From Candidatus Francisella endociliophora (lineage in GTDB: Bacteria > Pseudomonadota > Gammaproteobacteria > Francisellales > Francisellaceae): 64,000 bases of DNA. This document shows positions 36,442-44,824 of the stretch, piece after piece. Under the pieces are notes generated by a model. The model saw nothing but the letters and a program-made list of their open reading frames with translations. It was not told the origin of the DNA and did not search any database. The stretch is from assembly GCF_000764555.1 (NCBI RefSeq), contig NZ_CP009574.1, positions 496,001 to 560,000 of the forward strand, in the 5' to 3' direction. The stretch's first letter is position 1; the number at the start of each line of letters is the position of its first letter. Made by a program: the position numbers and the translations under genes.

Positions 36442-36640
36442 TTTCTCGCCTCCGACACTTATTTATATGTAATAATAGAATATCATAAATTCCTAAGTTA
36501 GTATTGTATTCAATCAGATAGAGCTACACTATTTAATCATCTTTTAAAGTATCATACTGTATCATGCGGTCTTATTGCTGCATGAAAATCATACAAAATT
36601 TGTATATCAAATTGTATGCCATTTTATTTGACATAGGTAT

Positions 36641-37894
36641 TTAACTATTACTACCAAACTTTATTATATTAGAGTTTAATTTTATATCATTCATACATTC
36701 TGCTAATCCATCTATAATCTCACATCTATCTTTGAAGTAATCATAAGTGTTATATGTAGCTTGTACTTTATTTTGAGCCTCATGTTGTAGTAAGGTCTCT
36801 ATAGCTATATAACTCCAACCCTTTTCAGTCGCCAAACTATGAAGTAAAGTTGATATTATATGTCTAAAGCCATGGGTAGTTTGAGCTGGTTTATCTCCTG
36901 TACCATCATAACCCATTCTTTTAAAAGCTTGATTGATAGTACCAATACTAATAGGCTTGCTCTTGATAGATGAAAATACATGCTCTTTATTGCCATTAAT
37001 ACTTTTCATATATTTAAGAATTTCTACTGCCTCTTTAGCTAATGGTTGGGCAAACTCTTTTCTATTTTTCATTCTGCTAGATTCTTCAATCAATATATGT
37101 GGTCTAGCTTCATTTTCTGTACCATCCAAGTATACTTCGCTCCATTTGAGTTCTGCTATCATAGACGGTCTAAAACCTAAATATGGCAGTATTTGCAATG
37201 CTTTGATAGTTTGTATCTGTCCTCTATAACTATCCATATCATTTAGAAGTGTACTTAGCCATGAGCGTTGTCTTAATGGGTCTATATGTGAATATCTTTT
37301 ACCTTTTTCGGGCATGAGAATTTCACCCCTCTTTAAACCAGCCATGATGTTATGCTCTAAACCGCAATGGTAAGTAGCATATCTAAACATTCCAGATAAA
37401 ATGTCAAATAACTTATCTTGCTTAGTTGGAGTGTCTTTAAATTTATTAAAGAAGTTTAATAGCTCTTGTATTGCTATTTTATTGATATGTCTTTTCTTAA
37501 ATATTGGTGCTATGTCTTTCTCATAATACCCAGGATTCTTTTTTATAGTTTGCCCTGTCCAAGATTTAGTTTCTATTTTCCATTGAATATAGTTTTTAGC
37601 AACATTACTAAACAAAAGCTCATCTTTGCCTTTTAAGCTATCTCTATAAGCTCTAGGGTCTTCACCATTGGCTATAAGCTCTTTGTACTGTACTGCTAAC
37701 TTTCTAGCATTTTGTAAACTTAATGCTGGATAACTACCAATACCCATATATGAGCCGTTATATCTAAACTGCCATGACTTAGTACCAGAGCCTTTATTTA
37801 CTTTCAGATATAAGCTATTACCATCAGGTTTACGATAATCACCATCTGTAGGTTTTAAGCTATTTATTTTAGATACAGTAAGTTTTCCAGCCAT
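36641..37894 (-). CDS. int: Tyrosine recombinase, P4-type integrase
   Basis: 417 residues, full length. The N-terminal arm-binding DUF4102-like domain is KLTVSKINSLKPTDGDYRKP...SLYLKVNKGSGTKSWQFRYNG. The SAM-like domain follows near residues 100-190. The catalytic domain has Arg in GFRPSMIAELKW near residue 240, HGFRHIISTLLH near residue 335 and the Tyr nucleophile in NTYDYFKDR near 395. This group integrates into tRNA 3' ends. It lies nearest to tRNA-Leu, with arm-type repeats just upstream of its start, as expected for a self-integrating island. Confidence 0.94.
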   Translation of the reverse strand: MAGKLTVSKINSLKPTDGDYRKPDGNSLYLKVNKGSGTKSWQFRYNGSYMGIGSYPALSLQNARKLAVQYKELIANGEDPRAYRDSLKGKDELLFSNVAKNYIQWKIETKSWTGQTIKKNPGYYEKDIAPIFKKRHINKIAIQELLNFFNKFKDTPTKQDKLFDILSGMFRYATYHCGLEHNIMAGLKRGEILMPEKGKRYSHIDPLRQRSWLSTLLNDMDSYRGQIQTIKALQILPYLGFRPSMIAELKWSEVYLDGTENEARPHILIEESSRMKNRKEFAQPLAKEAVEILKYMKSINGNKEHVFSSIKSKPISIGTINQAFKRMGYDGTGDKPAQTTHGFRHIISTLLHSLATEKGWSYIAIETLLQHEAQNKVQATYNTYDYFKDRCEIIDGLAECMNDIKLNSNIIKFGSNS

Positions 37895-37935
37895 ATATAG
37901 ATACTCTCAAATATATTTTCTAAATACATTATATC

Positions 37936-37959
37936 TAGGATACAGTTTAGGATACACTT
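37936..37959. repeat. Right integrase arm-type repeat
   Basis: Two tandem TAGGATAC units, the second in TTTAGGATACACTT, matching 27017-27040 at 22 of 24 positions. Further degenerate GATACA copies follow at about 37986 and 38038. The array lies between the integrase start and the attR core, a typical place for arm sites. Confidence 0.65.
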
Positions 37960-38070
37960 TTTTGTGGGTTTATATGCTAATTCATGATACACCTTGAGAC
38001 AATAAATATTCTCAAAGTATTGATATTATTGAGTTTATGATACAGGATAAAACTTTATAAAACACCACAA

Positions 38071-38155
38071 TGGTGCGGACGGGGAGACTCGAACTCCCAC
38101 AGATTTCTCCGCTGGAACCTAAATCCAGTGCGTCTACCAATTTCGCCACGTCCGC
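38071..38155 (-). tRNA. tRNA-Leu (anticodon TAG), carries attR
   Basis: Reads GCGGACG...CGTCCGCACCA on the minus strand: perfect 7-bp acceptor stem and encoded CCA. The anticodon stem-loop CTGGA-TTTAGGT-TCCAG gives TAG (Leu, CTA codons), and there is the long variable arm expected for tRNA-Leu. Its 3' part (38078-38090) contains the integration core; the gene remains intact. Confidence 0.97.
38078..38090. repeat. Right attachment core (attR) inside tRNA-Leu
   Basis: Exact 13-bp copy (GACGGGGAGACTC) of 26948-26960. It covers the 3' half of the T-stem and the start of the acceptor stem of tRNA-Leu, a common target for P4-type integrases. The island lies on the 3' side of the tRNA, as expected. 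Confidence 0.72.
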
Positions 38156-38161
38156 AATAAC

Positions 38162-38237
38162 TGGGGTGATTGATGGGACTTGAACCCACGACAACCGGAA
38201 TCACAATCCGGGGCTCTACCAACTGAGCTACAACCAC
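38162..38237 (-). tRNA. tRNA-His (anticodon GTG)
   Basis: Minus strand GTGGTTGTAGCTCAGTTGG with matching CAATCAC acceptor arm and CCA. The loop TTGTGAT gives anticodon GTG. A G precedes the acceptor stem at 38238, supplying the extra G-1 typical of tRNA-His. Second in a five-tRNA cluster, probably one transcript. Confidence 0.96.
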
Positions 38238-38264
38238 CATTACAAATTGCTATTTAAATTGTAA

Positions 38265-38341
38265 TGGCACGTCTGGCAGGATTCGAACCTGCTACCCTCG
38301 GCTTAGAAGGCCGATGCTCTATCCAGATGAGCTACAGACGC
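38265..38341 (-). tRNA. tRNA-Arg (anticodon TCT)
   Basis: Minus strand GCGTCTGTAGCTCATCTGG with a normal D-arm, the loop CTTCTAA (anticodon TCT, AGA codons), GGTTCGAATCC T-arm and encoded CCA. Confidence 0.96.
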
Positions 38342-38349
38342 ATCAAACA

Positions 38350-38426
<77 letters not shown>

Positions 38427-38442
38427 AACAATACTTATTTAA

Positions 38443-38518
38443 TGGTGGCCTGAGGCGGAATCGAACCACCGACACGAGGATTTTCAATCCTCTGCTCTAC
38501 CGACTGAGCTATCAGGCC
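38443..38518 (-). tRNA. tRNA-Phe (anticodon GAA)
   Basis: Minus strand GGCCTGATAGCTCAGTCGG, anticodon loop TTGAAAA (GAA), GGTTCGATTCC T-arm and encoded CCA. It is the promoter-proximal gene of the cluster, 56 nt downstream of the isoaspartyl peptidase stop on the same strand. Confidence 0.96.
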
Positions 38519-38574
38519 AATGACGAGTATTATACATATATAGAGATATTTAAGTCAATACTTTTATATGTATT

Positions 38575-39438
38575 TTATAATATTTTTTCCTCAAAAAAGG
38601 TTTTAGATCCTTGATTATCTGCATAAGCATATAAAGTCTGAGCTATAGAAGTTGATCCTGAGCATATATTTCCTTGTTTATCTATCGCTATCAAACCAAC
38701 ATAATCTCCCAAATCATCACTTTCTGCTATAGATTTATTTACAGCTTTATCTAAAGGCATCCCATCTTTAACTCTAGTAGCTATTTTTGCAGCAACAGCT
38801 TGGTTTACTATATGCTCTCCTATACCCGTGCACGATATTCCCATAGCTTCGTTAGCAAAATTTCCTGCAACAGTTGGGCTATCACCTACTCTACCCGGAT
38901 ACTCAAACCCTGCACCACCAGTAGAAGTGACTGCACATATTTTACCTTTTGAATCTAAAGCAACGACACCAATAGTCCCTGTATAACCTTTTTTAAGTTC
39001 AAGATATTCTTGATATCTTTTTTCTGTCATTGGGTTATATTTAGGCAACCCCATAATATCATGAGCAAATGTTGTAGCTTGCTCACCTCCCAATATACTG
39101 TGATGCTGTTGCATAAGCCTATTAGCAACTTCTATAGGATTTTTTATATTCTGAATATTAATAACGCCTGCAAACTTTTGTTTTTCGCTGTCTATAATAG
39201 ATGCTGACATTCTAATTTGTCCATCTTGCTGAACTCTTGATCCTGTACCAGCATTAAAAATTTCATCATCTTCTAGAAGCTTTGCAGCGTAAATAGCAGC
39301 CTCATTAGCATCATCAACTTTTTTTAAATACTCATATGATTTTTGAATAATTGGTATTAGATGATTATGGTAGTCTACAAATGATGTATTTTTATCTTCT
39401 CTAGCACCACAGCCACCATGTATAATTATTTTTTGCAT
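38575..39438 (-). CDS. iaaA: Isoaspartyl peptidase / L-asparaginase (plant-type, Ntn hydrolase)
   Basis: 287 residues. The proenzyme motifs are visible: IIHGGCGAREDK at the start, and the autocleavage site GYTGTIGVVALDSKG near residue 150, where a Thr becomes the N-terminal nucleophile of the beta chain; TSTGGAGFEYPGRVGDSPTVAGNFAN follows with substrate-binding residues. It hydrolyses beta-aspartyl dipeptides and asparagine. The cyanophycinase gene lies 55 nt upstream on the same strand, and together they could take a beta-Asp peptide polymer to free amino acids. Confidence 0.88.
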   Translation of the reverse strand: MQKIIIHGGCGAREDKNTSFVDYHNHLIPIIQKSYEYLKKVDDANEAAIYAAKLLEDDEIFNAGTGSRVQQDGQIRMSASIIDSEKQKFAGVINIQNIKNPIEVANRLMQQHHSILGGEQATTFAHDIMGLPKYNPMTEKRYQEYLELKKGYTGTIGVVALDSKGKICAVTSTGGAGFEYPGRVGDSPTVAGNFANEAMGISCTGIGEHIVNQAVAAKIATRVKDGMPLDKAVNKSIAESDDLGDYVGLIAIDKQGNICSGSTSIAQTLYAYADNQGSKTFFEEKIL

Positions 39439-39493
39439 TTTTTATAAACCTACGAAAATTAAAGGAAACAAGAGTTATGAAAAGGATTAATAA

Positions 39494-40312
39494 TTAGTAT
39501 TCTACTAAACAAGTATTTAGATCAAATTTTTGACCTTCCAATAACATGTGCATACGAATATCTACTAAGCTTATCGGTGCATTATTACGTGCATTGTGTA
39601 ATGAAGAATGCTTAAGGTGAGAGAAGTCTATAATAGTAACCATACCAGAGCCAACAACTTCAATAACATTTTCATAGTTCAATAATGCTGAAGTATCTTC
39701 ATCAATACCAACACCTACCATATAAGGGTTATATGAAAGAGCTGCTAAAAGTCTTCCCAATCTATCTCTTTGAGAGAAATGCTGATCTACCAAAAGCTTA
39801 TTTGTTAGACCTAAACCAGGAGCTAAATTTACCATATTACATCTAGGCATAAGACCTGCTTGTCCGCCAGCAATCATAAACCCTGAAATAAAAGCAGCAC
39901 CAGCTGAAGTTCCAGCAACATTTACACCTTTTGCATTTAATCTACGGATTAACTGTGCAATTGGTGTACCACCTAAAGTTGTTGAAAGTAACAATTGATT
40001 TCCACCTGTCATAAAAATACCAGTACATTGAGCAAGCTTATCTTGATAATCTTTATTTGTAGTAGCTTCTAATCTTGTTTCAATTTTTAAATTATGAGCT
40101 TCTTTCACGCCCATTTTCTTGAAAATATCAACATATATATCTCCAGTATCAGGAAGTTTTGATGCTGTTGGTATAACTGCAATTACAGCATCTTCACCAC
40201 CAGATAGTTCAATAAATTTCTCTAAAACTGTAGGGCTTGCAAATTTGTCTTCTCCCCCACCTATAGGCATTATAAATCCACGATGATCCTTTTGTACTGG
40301 TTTAGAAGGCAT
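39494..40312 (-). CDS. cphB: Cyanophycinase (S51-family serine peptidase)
   Basis: 272 residues. FIMPIGGGEDKFASPTVLEKF near the N terminus, IFMTGGNQLLLSTTLGGTPI near residue 100, and the nucleophile elbow NVAGTSAGAAFISGFMIAGG near residue 140 (Ser) are typical of cyanophycinase, an exopeptidase that releases beta-Asp-Arg dipeptides. No cyanophycin synthetase is in the window, so the substrate may be scavenged or a different beta-linked peptide. It is divergent from a PfkB-family kinase and upstream of iaaA. Confidence 0.87.
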   Translation of the reverse strand: MPSKPVQKDHRGFIMPIGGGEDKFASPTVLEKFIELSGGEDAVIAVIPTASKLPDTGDIYVDIFKKMGVKEAHNLKIETRLEATTNKDYQDKLAQCTGIFMTGGNQLLLSTTLGGTPIAQLIRRLNAKGVNVAGTSAGAAFISGFMIAGGQAGLMPRCNMVNLAPGLGLTNKLLVDQHFSQRDRLGRLLAALSYNPYMVGVGIDEDTSALLNYENVIEVVGSGMVTIIDFSHLKHSSLHNARNNAPISLVDIRMHMLLEGQKFDLNTCLVEY

Positions 40313-40515
40313 CTTAAAAATCTCCTTTATAATTTATATCTTTTAATATAAGTAGTAATAATATTTTGGATAGAATAATACTAGCTAATAAACATTTTTT
40401 CTATAAAAAAGGTTTATTTTTAATATATAAATTGATATATACAGACATTTACCCTTCTAACAATTAATGATATTCTATCCAATATAGAATTTTTATATCT
40501 TAAGTCTTATTAAAA

Positions 40516-41622
40516 ATGAAAAATATCAAAGCTCTTACGATTGGTGGCGCAACTTTAGACACCATTATAGAATATGAAGAAATGTTCACTATGAATATGC
40601 AAAAAAAAGATGTTACTCAATCTTATATGCTACTTGAAGAAGGGGCAAAAATAGAAGTTAAAGAGCATAATTCTTTTTCAGGTGGTGGTGCTACAAATGC
40701 TGCAGTTTCATTTAAGAAACAAAATATAGATGTTAGCTTTTTTGGAAAAATTGGCAAAGATATAACAGGTGAAAAAATAGCTCAAGAACTTGATAGTTTT
40801 GGAATAGATATATCAAATATAAAATATTCAGAAAAATATGGTACTGCAACATCATATGTGATCCCAACATTAAGCGGTGATCGAACAATTTTTGCATATA
40901 GAGGTGCTAATAAAGATATTCTGAAAGATGATTTACCATCTCAAGCAATTATTGATAGTGACTTTATATATATAACCTCTTTAAGCGAATCTTCTGCAGC
41001 CAGATTACCTGAGATAGTTAAACTAGCATCAGAAAATAATACAAAAGTGGCTATTAATCCAGGATCTAGTCAATTAAGTGTTGGTAAAAGCTTTATCAAA
41101 GACTCAATGTTTGGTATTGATATACTTGTCTTAAACTATGAAGAAGCACAAAAGCTAATGTTATCGTTATTATCTTCTAATGACAAAGATGTAGCTGAAT
41201 CAAAAGATAGATTAGAGTCTAATCATAAAGAAAGTAATCATGACTTTCTAAATGCAACATTTAGACTGAAAGATTTTTTTACAATATGCCTTGATATAGG
41301 TGTAAGATTGATTGTTGTGACTGATGGTGGTAATGGTGTATATGCTGCAAATACTGAAAATATTTACCACAGTGAGTCATTACACATTAAAAATGTAGTC
41401 AACACTCTAGGTGCAGGGGATTCATTCAGTTCAACTTTCTGTGCAAATATTTATAAAGGAAACCCAATTGAAGAATCTCTAAAGTATGCTCTAATAAATG
41501 CTAGTCATGTAATCCAATATCCAGATGCAAAAAGTGGTTTACAGACATCAGAAAATCTTGAAAAGATCAAATCGAAAATGAGCAGCGGCTTAGACAAGAA
41601 AATAACTGTTACACCCTGGTAG
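40516..41622 (+). CDS. PfkB-family carbohydrate kinase
   Basis: 368 residues. The ribokinase-fold signatures are SFSGGGATNAAVSFKKQNID near residue 55 (PfkB signature 1) and VVNTLGAGDSFSSTFCANIY near residue 293 (signature 2, catalytic Asp). An insert of about 35 residues (charged, near 215-250) separates the lobes, making it longer than ribokinase. Substrate could be a pentose, fructose or nucleoside. It converges on the HAD gene with a 14-nt 3' overlap. The intergenic region 40313-40515 upstream is AT-rich and holds divergent promoters. Confidence 0.85.
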   Translation: MKNIKALTIGGATLDTIIEYEEMFTMNMQKKDVTQSYMLLEEGAKIEVKEHNSFSGGGATNAAVSFKKQNIDVSFFGKIGKDITGEKIAQELDSFGIDISNIKYSEKYGTATSYVIPTLSGDRTIFAYRGANKDILKDDLPSQAIIDSDFIYITSLSESSAARLPEIVKLASENNTKVAINPGSSQLSVGKSFIKDSMFGIDILVLNYEEAQKLMLSLLSSNDKDVAESKDRLESNHKESNHDFLNATFRLKDFFTICLDIGVRLIVVTDGGNGVYAANTENIYHSESLHIKNVVNTLGAGDSFSSTFCANIYKGNPIEESLKYALINASHVIQYPDAKSGLQTSENLEKIKSKMSSGLDKKITVTPW

Positions 41623-42274
41623 CAATATATCTACCCTCAAAAAATGATTCCACATCAGCCACATAATAGTCTATCTCGACATTATCATGAAAGTTTGCTG
41701 CTGATTTACTATCATCCGCATGAATTAAAACTGTTTCCATCCCTAAATGCTTTGCAGTTATTAAATTATGTGATGAATCCTCAAAAAATATGGCATTATT
41801 TAAATCAATATTGAATCTATATCTACCTATTTCAAAATACTTATATTTTGGCTTAGCAACAAGTCCTGTATCCTCTAATGTCAGTACGCCATCAAAAGAA
41901 TCCGCAAGCCCTAACTGGTGCAGTACTCTATACGTATGGAAATTTGAAGCATTGGTAAAGATATAAGTGCGGTGATTTCTTCTTAATTCATTAATAATAC
42001 TATTTAATTTTTCATTTGGCTTAAAGTGGTCAATCTCGATATCATCGATATAGTTTAAAAACTCTTTATAATCAATATTATGATAACGCATCATTCCTAA
42101 CATAGTTGATCCAAACTCATAATACAATTCATCTCGAATTGAATCAGCCTTTTCAGTATCTGAGATGTCTAGTTTAAGTCTTACATACTCACTCATTCTT
42201 TTTAGCTGGCTATCAAATAAGCCATTTTTATATGAATAGAGTGTATTATCAAGATCAAATATGTAGGTTTTCAT
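41609..42274 (-). CDS. HAD-family phosphatase, pyrimidine 5'-nucleotidase type
   Basis: 221 residues with HAD motif I FDLDNTLYSYKNGLF (residues 5-19), motif II YIFTNASNFHTYRVL near residue 105, Lys of motif III in VAKPKYKYFEIG near residue 139, and motif IV ENAIFFEDSSHNLITAKHLG-like sequence near residue 158. The arrangement resembles the SDT1/UMPH group of pyrimidine 5'-nucleotidases. It lies 15 nt after manC on the same strand and may be part of the polysaccharide locus, but a housekeeping role is equally plausible. Confidence 0.82.
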   Translation of the reverse strand: MKTYIFDLDNTLYSYKNGLFDSQLKRMSEYVRLKLDISDTEKADSIRDELYYEFGSTMLGMMRYHNIDYKEFLNYIDDIEIDHFKPNEKLNSIINELRRNHRTYIFTNASNFHTYRVLHQLGLADSFDGVLTLEDTGLVAKPKYKYFEIGRYRFNIDLNNAIFFEDSSHNLITAKHLGMETVLIHADDSKSAANFHDNVEIDYYVADVESFFEGRYIATRV

Positions 42275-42289
42275 ATAGTTATTTTATAA

Positions 42290-43654
42290 TTATTCTAAAA
42301 TAATTATATCATCCTCACTGACATAATCACCCACTTGAATTTCTATTATTTTTAAAGGTTCATTTTGGTTATTCTCTAAACGATGTTCTTTAGCTATTGG
42401 GATATATGTTGACTGATTCTTTTCAAGATCAAATTTCTCATCGCCAAGTATAGCAGTTGCAATACCTTCTAGCACTACCCAATGCTCACTTCTATTTTGA
42501 TGCTTTTGTAATAATAATTTTGAGTTGGGATTAAGGTGTATTTTCTTAACTTTATACCCTGATGAAGAAATAAGAGTTTGGTAATACCCCCATGGGCGAT
42601 AAACTAATGAATGTTTCTCTGCTAATTCTGGAGCATTTTGTTTAACCTTTTCAAGAACCTTTTTTACATCTTGGGATGAACCTTTTTTCGCTATTAATAG
42701 AGCATCATGTGTATCAACAACAAGTAAATTTTCAACATCGATCATTGAAACTTGTCGTGACTCTGATACTAATAAATTATTTTTAGAATTAGATAAAACA
42801 GGTTTATTCACATCATCTTTATGTATAATTGCATTGTTATTTTGTTTAGCTACTTGCTCCTCAAGAGAGTCAAAACTACCTAAGTCCGACCAACCAATAT
42901 CTTCACATTTAACAACTTTTACTTTTTTACTTTTTTCCATTACAGCATAGTCAATACTATCACTGGGAATATCAAGCATAGCTTGCTGATCTATCCTAAC
43001 TTCAAAATTCTGATTATTTGCAAAAGCAATTATCGATTTTTGATATATTTCATTAGAATATTTTTCTAATTCTGCTAAAAACACTCCTGCTTTAAAACAA
43101 AAAATACCTGCATTCCAATAATAGTTTTGCTGCTCAATGTATTGTCTAGCTGTTTCAAGATCTGGTTTTTCTTTAAAAGATACAACATCATCTCCATTTG
43201 CTTGAATATAACCATAACCAGTCTCTGGTTTAGTAGGTTGTATACCAAAGGTAACAATGCTGCCATCAGAAGCCATAGATTCAGCCTCTTTTAAAGCTAC
43301 TTCATATGCTTGTTGGTTTTTTATAAGATGATCAGAAGGAGTTACTAATACTATATCATCAGGATCTACTGCCAAGCATGCAAGAGCTATTGCAGGAGCG
43401 GTATTTCGTGGTGCTGATTCAAGAATATATTTATAAATATCTCCCTCTAACTCAATCACCTGATCCTGAGCTAAAAAATATTGCTCAATATTAGAAACTA
43501 TTACAGTCTTGTTACATATAACACTATTTCTATTTAAAGTGTCTTGAAATAGCGACTTATTATCGAATAGTCTCACAAATTGTTTCGGGAAAGATGTACG
43601 ACTTAGTGGCCATAGTCTAGTACCAGAGCCACCGCAAAGAATTATGTTTATCAT
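42290..43654 (-). CDS. manC: Mannose-1-phosphate guanylyltransferase / mannose-6-phosphate isomerase
   Basis: ManC makes GDP-mannose and, in its C-terminal cupin, isomerises fructose-6-P to mannose-6-P. 454 residues from the ATG at 43654 (an upstream TTG at 43666 would add four residues and lacks support). NIILCGGSGTRLWPLSRTSFPKQF near residue 5 is the nucleotidyl-transfer motif; the second is VVSFKEKPDLETARQYI with YYWNAGIFCFKAG. The C-terminal cupin has KLLLQKHQNRSEHWVVLEG. It is the last biosynthetic gene of the glycan locus and provides the precursor for mannose or, with gmd/fcl elsewhere, fucose. Confidence 0.95.
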   Translation of the reverse strand: MINIILCGGSGTRLWPLSRTSFPKQFVRLFDNKSLFQDTLNRNSVICNKTVIVSNIEQYFLAQDQVIELEGDIYKYILESAPRNTAPAIALACLAVDPDDIVLVTPSDHLIKNQQAYEVALKEAESMASDGSIVTFGIQPTKPETGYGYIQANGDDVVSFKEKPDLETARQYIEQQNYYWNAGIFCFKAGVFLAELEKYSNEIYQKSIIAFANNQNFEVRIDQQAMLDIPSDSIDYAVMEKSKKVKVVKCEDIGWSDLGSFDSLEEQVAKQNNNAIIHKDDVNKPVLSNSKNNLLVSESRQVSMIDVENLLVVDTHDALLIAKKGSSQDVKKVLEKVKQNAPELAEKHSLVYRPWGYYQTLISSSGYKVKKIHLNPNSKLLLQKHQNRSEHWVVLEGIATAILGDEKFDLEKNQSTYIPIAKEHRLENNQNEPLKIIEIQVGDYVSEDDIIILE

Positions 43655-43783
43655 AGAAAATATCAAAAGTTTACTCTAGTTATATGATAACAAGCATTTT
43701 GCATATATTGAATTTTAACTTATGTATTTTCAAACATTTCTCTTAGCAAGTAATAAAATATAAGAGTAAAAGTGTAATTGTTT

Positions 43784-44824
43784 TTACTTATTAATATTAT
43801 TTTTATACAAATTATCCAATGACGCTATCATCTTATCTATAGTAAAAAAACGCTCTTCATCATAATACTCTAGATCTATTTGTTGCAATTCATTTGCAAG
43901 ATCTAGATGATTTGTTAAAGAAAAAAGCTCTACATTATTACTATGCCTTGCTATAGTTCTATTTCCATAAGTATCAGAAAGTAAAAGCTTCTTTTTTGCA
44001 TCTAGTGCTTCTAAGGCTGCTATTGATAAACCCTCCCACCGAGACGGTAAAATAAAAATATCAGATGCATTTAAAAGCTCATATATATCCTTTCTACTGC
44101 CCAAGAAGTTTATATTTTTAATATTCCTAGATTTAACATAATTCTCTATTTCTAACCTAGTAGCCCCATCCCCAGCAAAATAAAACACAAAATCATTAGA
44201 TCGTTTATTTAAAACTTCAATAGCTTTTACCAGAGAAAAATAATCCTTCTGAAAATCAAATCTTGCTATAGTTATACAAATAGTTTTATCTATTGGAAAG
44301 CCTAACTCTTTTCTTATAATACTTATAGGTTTAGCATTATTATTCATTAAAGTATAATCAATGCCATTGTATATTTTCTCTGAATTTAATCCATATAGTT
44401 CTTGTAAGGTATATTCATCCTCATCTGAAATAGTAATTATTTGATCTGCTTTTCTATATAAAAAACCTTCTAATTTCTTTCTTAAAAATGATCTAGCTTT
44501 TGGAATAACCCCTTTTTGAAACTCATATTTATGAATATGAAAACCATGAATAGTAATAAGTTTAAAAAACTTTAGCTTATATAAAAATAAAAATGGTTTC
44601 ATACTATGGAAATGCACAATATCTGGATTAAATAATTCAATATCTTTTTTAGCATAACCATTATTTATTTCTACATTTTGTAAATCATCAAACTTACTAG
44701 AGTTATCACCACCTCTCTTAGCAAAGATTTTAAAATGATGCTGCGGCATCTCTTTGCATATTTGAAAAAGATGTTCAGGTCCGCCACCTATAGACAAATG
44801 TTCTGTTACTAAAGCTATTTTCAT
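43784..44824 (-). CDS. Glycosyltransferase family 4
   Basis: 346 residues, GT-B fold. N-terminal KIALVTEHLSIGGGPEHLFQ is a nucleotide-sugar transferase start, and the C-terminal half has ARFDFQKDYFSLVKAIEVL, FLGSRKDIYELLNASDIFIL and PSRWEGLSIAALEALDAKK (the EX7E-like region). It probably acts on the growing undecaprenyl-linked oligosaccharide on the cytosolic face. It starts within the overlap with the upstream GT2 (4 nt). Sugar specificity unknown. Confidence 0.87.
   Translation of the reverse strand: MKIALVTEHLSIGGGPEHLFQICKEMPQHHFKIFAKRGGDNSSKFDDLQNVEINNGYAKKDIELFNPDIVHFHSMKPFLFLYKLKFFKLITIHGFHIHKYEFQKGVIPKARSFLRKKLEGFLYRKADQIITISDEDEYTLQELYGLNSEKIYNGIDYTLMNNNAKPISIIRKELGFPIDKTICITIARFDFQKDYFSLVKAIEVLNKRSNDFVFYFAGDGATRLEIENYVKSRNIKNINFLGSRKDIYELLNASDIFILPSRWEGLSIAALEALDAKKKLLLSDTYGNRTIARHSNNVELFSLTNHLDLANELQQIDLEYYDEERFFTIDKMIASLDNLYKNNINK

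Larger units (their letters stand above)
26948..38090. mobile_element. Integrated phage-satellite-like island (PICI-type) at tRNA-Leu
   Basis: About 11.1 kb bounded by a 13-bp direct repeat (26948-26960 and 38078-38090), the right copy lying in the 3' part of tRNA-Leu. All genes are on the minus strand, in order from the tRNA: P4-type integrase, ImmA protease, small membrane protein, RHH-like protein, unknown 279-residue protein, AlpA, Rha-type regulator, two small proteins, Toprim primase, DUF3987-like Rep, iteron region, accessory protein, membrane cargo, three small proteins, terminase small subunit, small exported peptide. Head, tail, portal and large terminase genes are absent, so it could not make its own virions. 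This layout matches phage-inducible chromosomal islands (int-alpA-pri-rep-ori-terS). Mobility is inferred. Confidence 0.82.

Noticed and set aside
36591-36605. Near-palindrome ATACAAAATTTGTAT in the gap between immA and the integrase
   Set aside because: It is an AT-only symmetric run in a very AT-rich spacer. It could be an operator, but chance is likely enough that I do not claim it.
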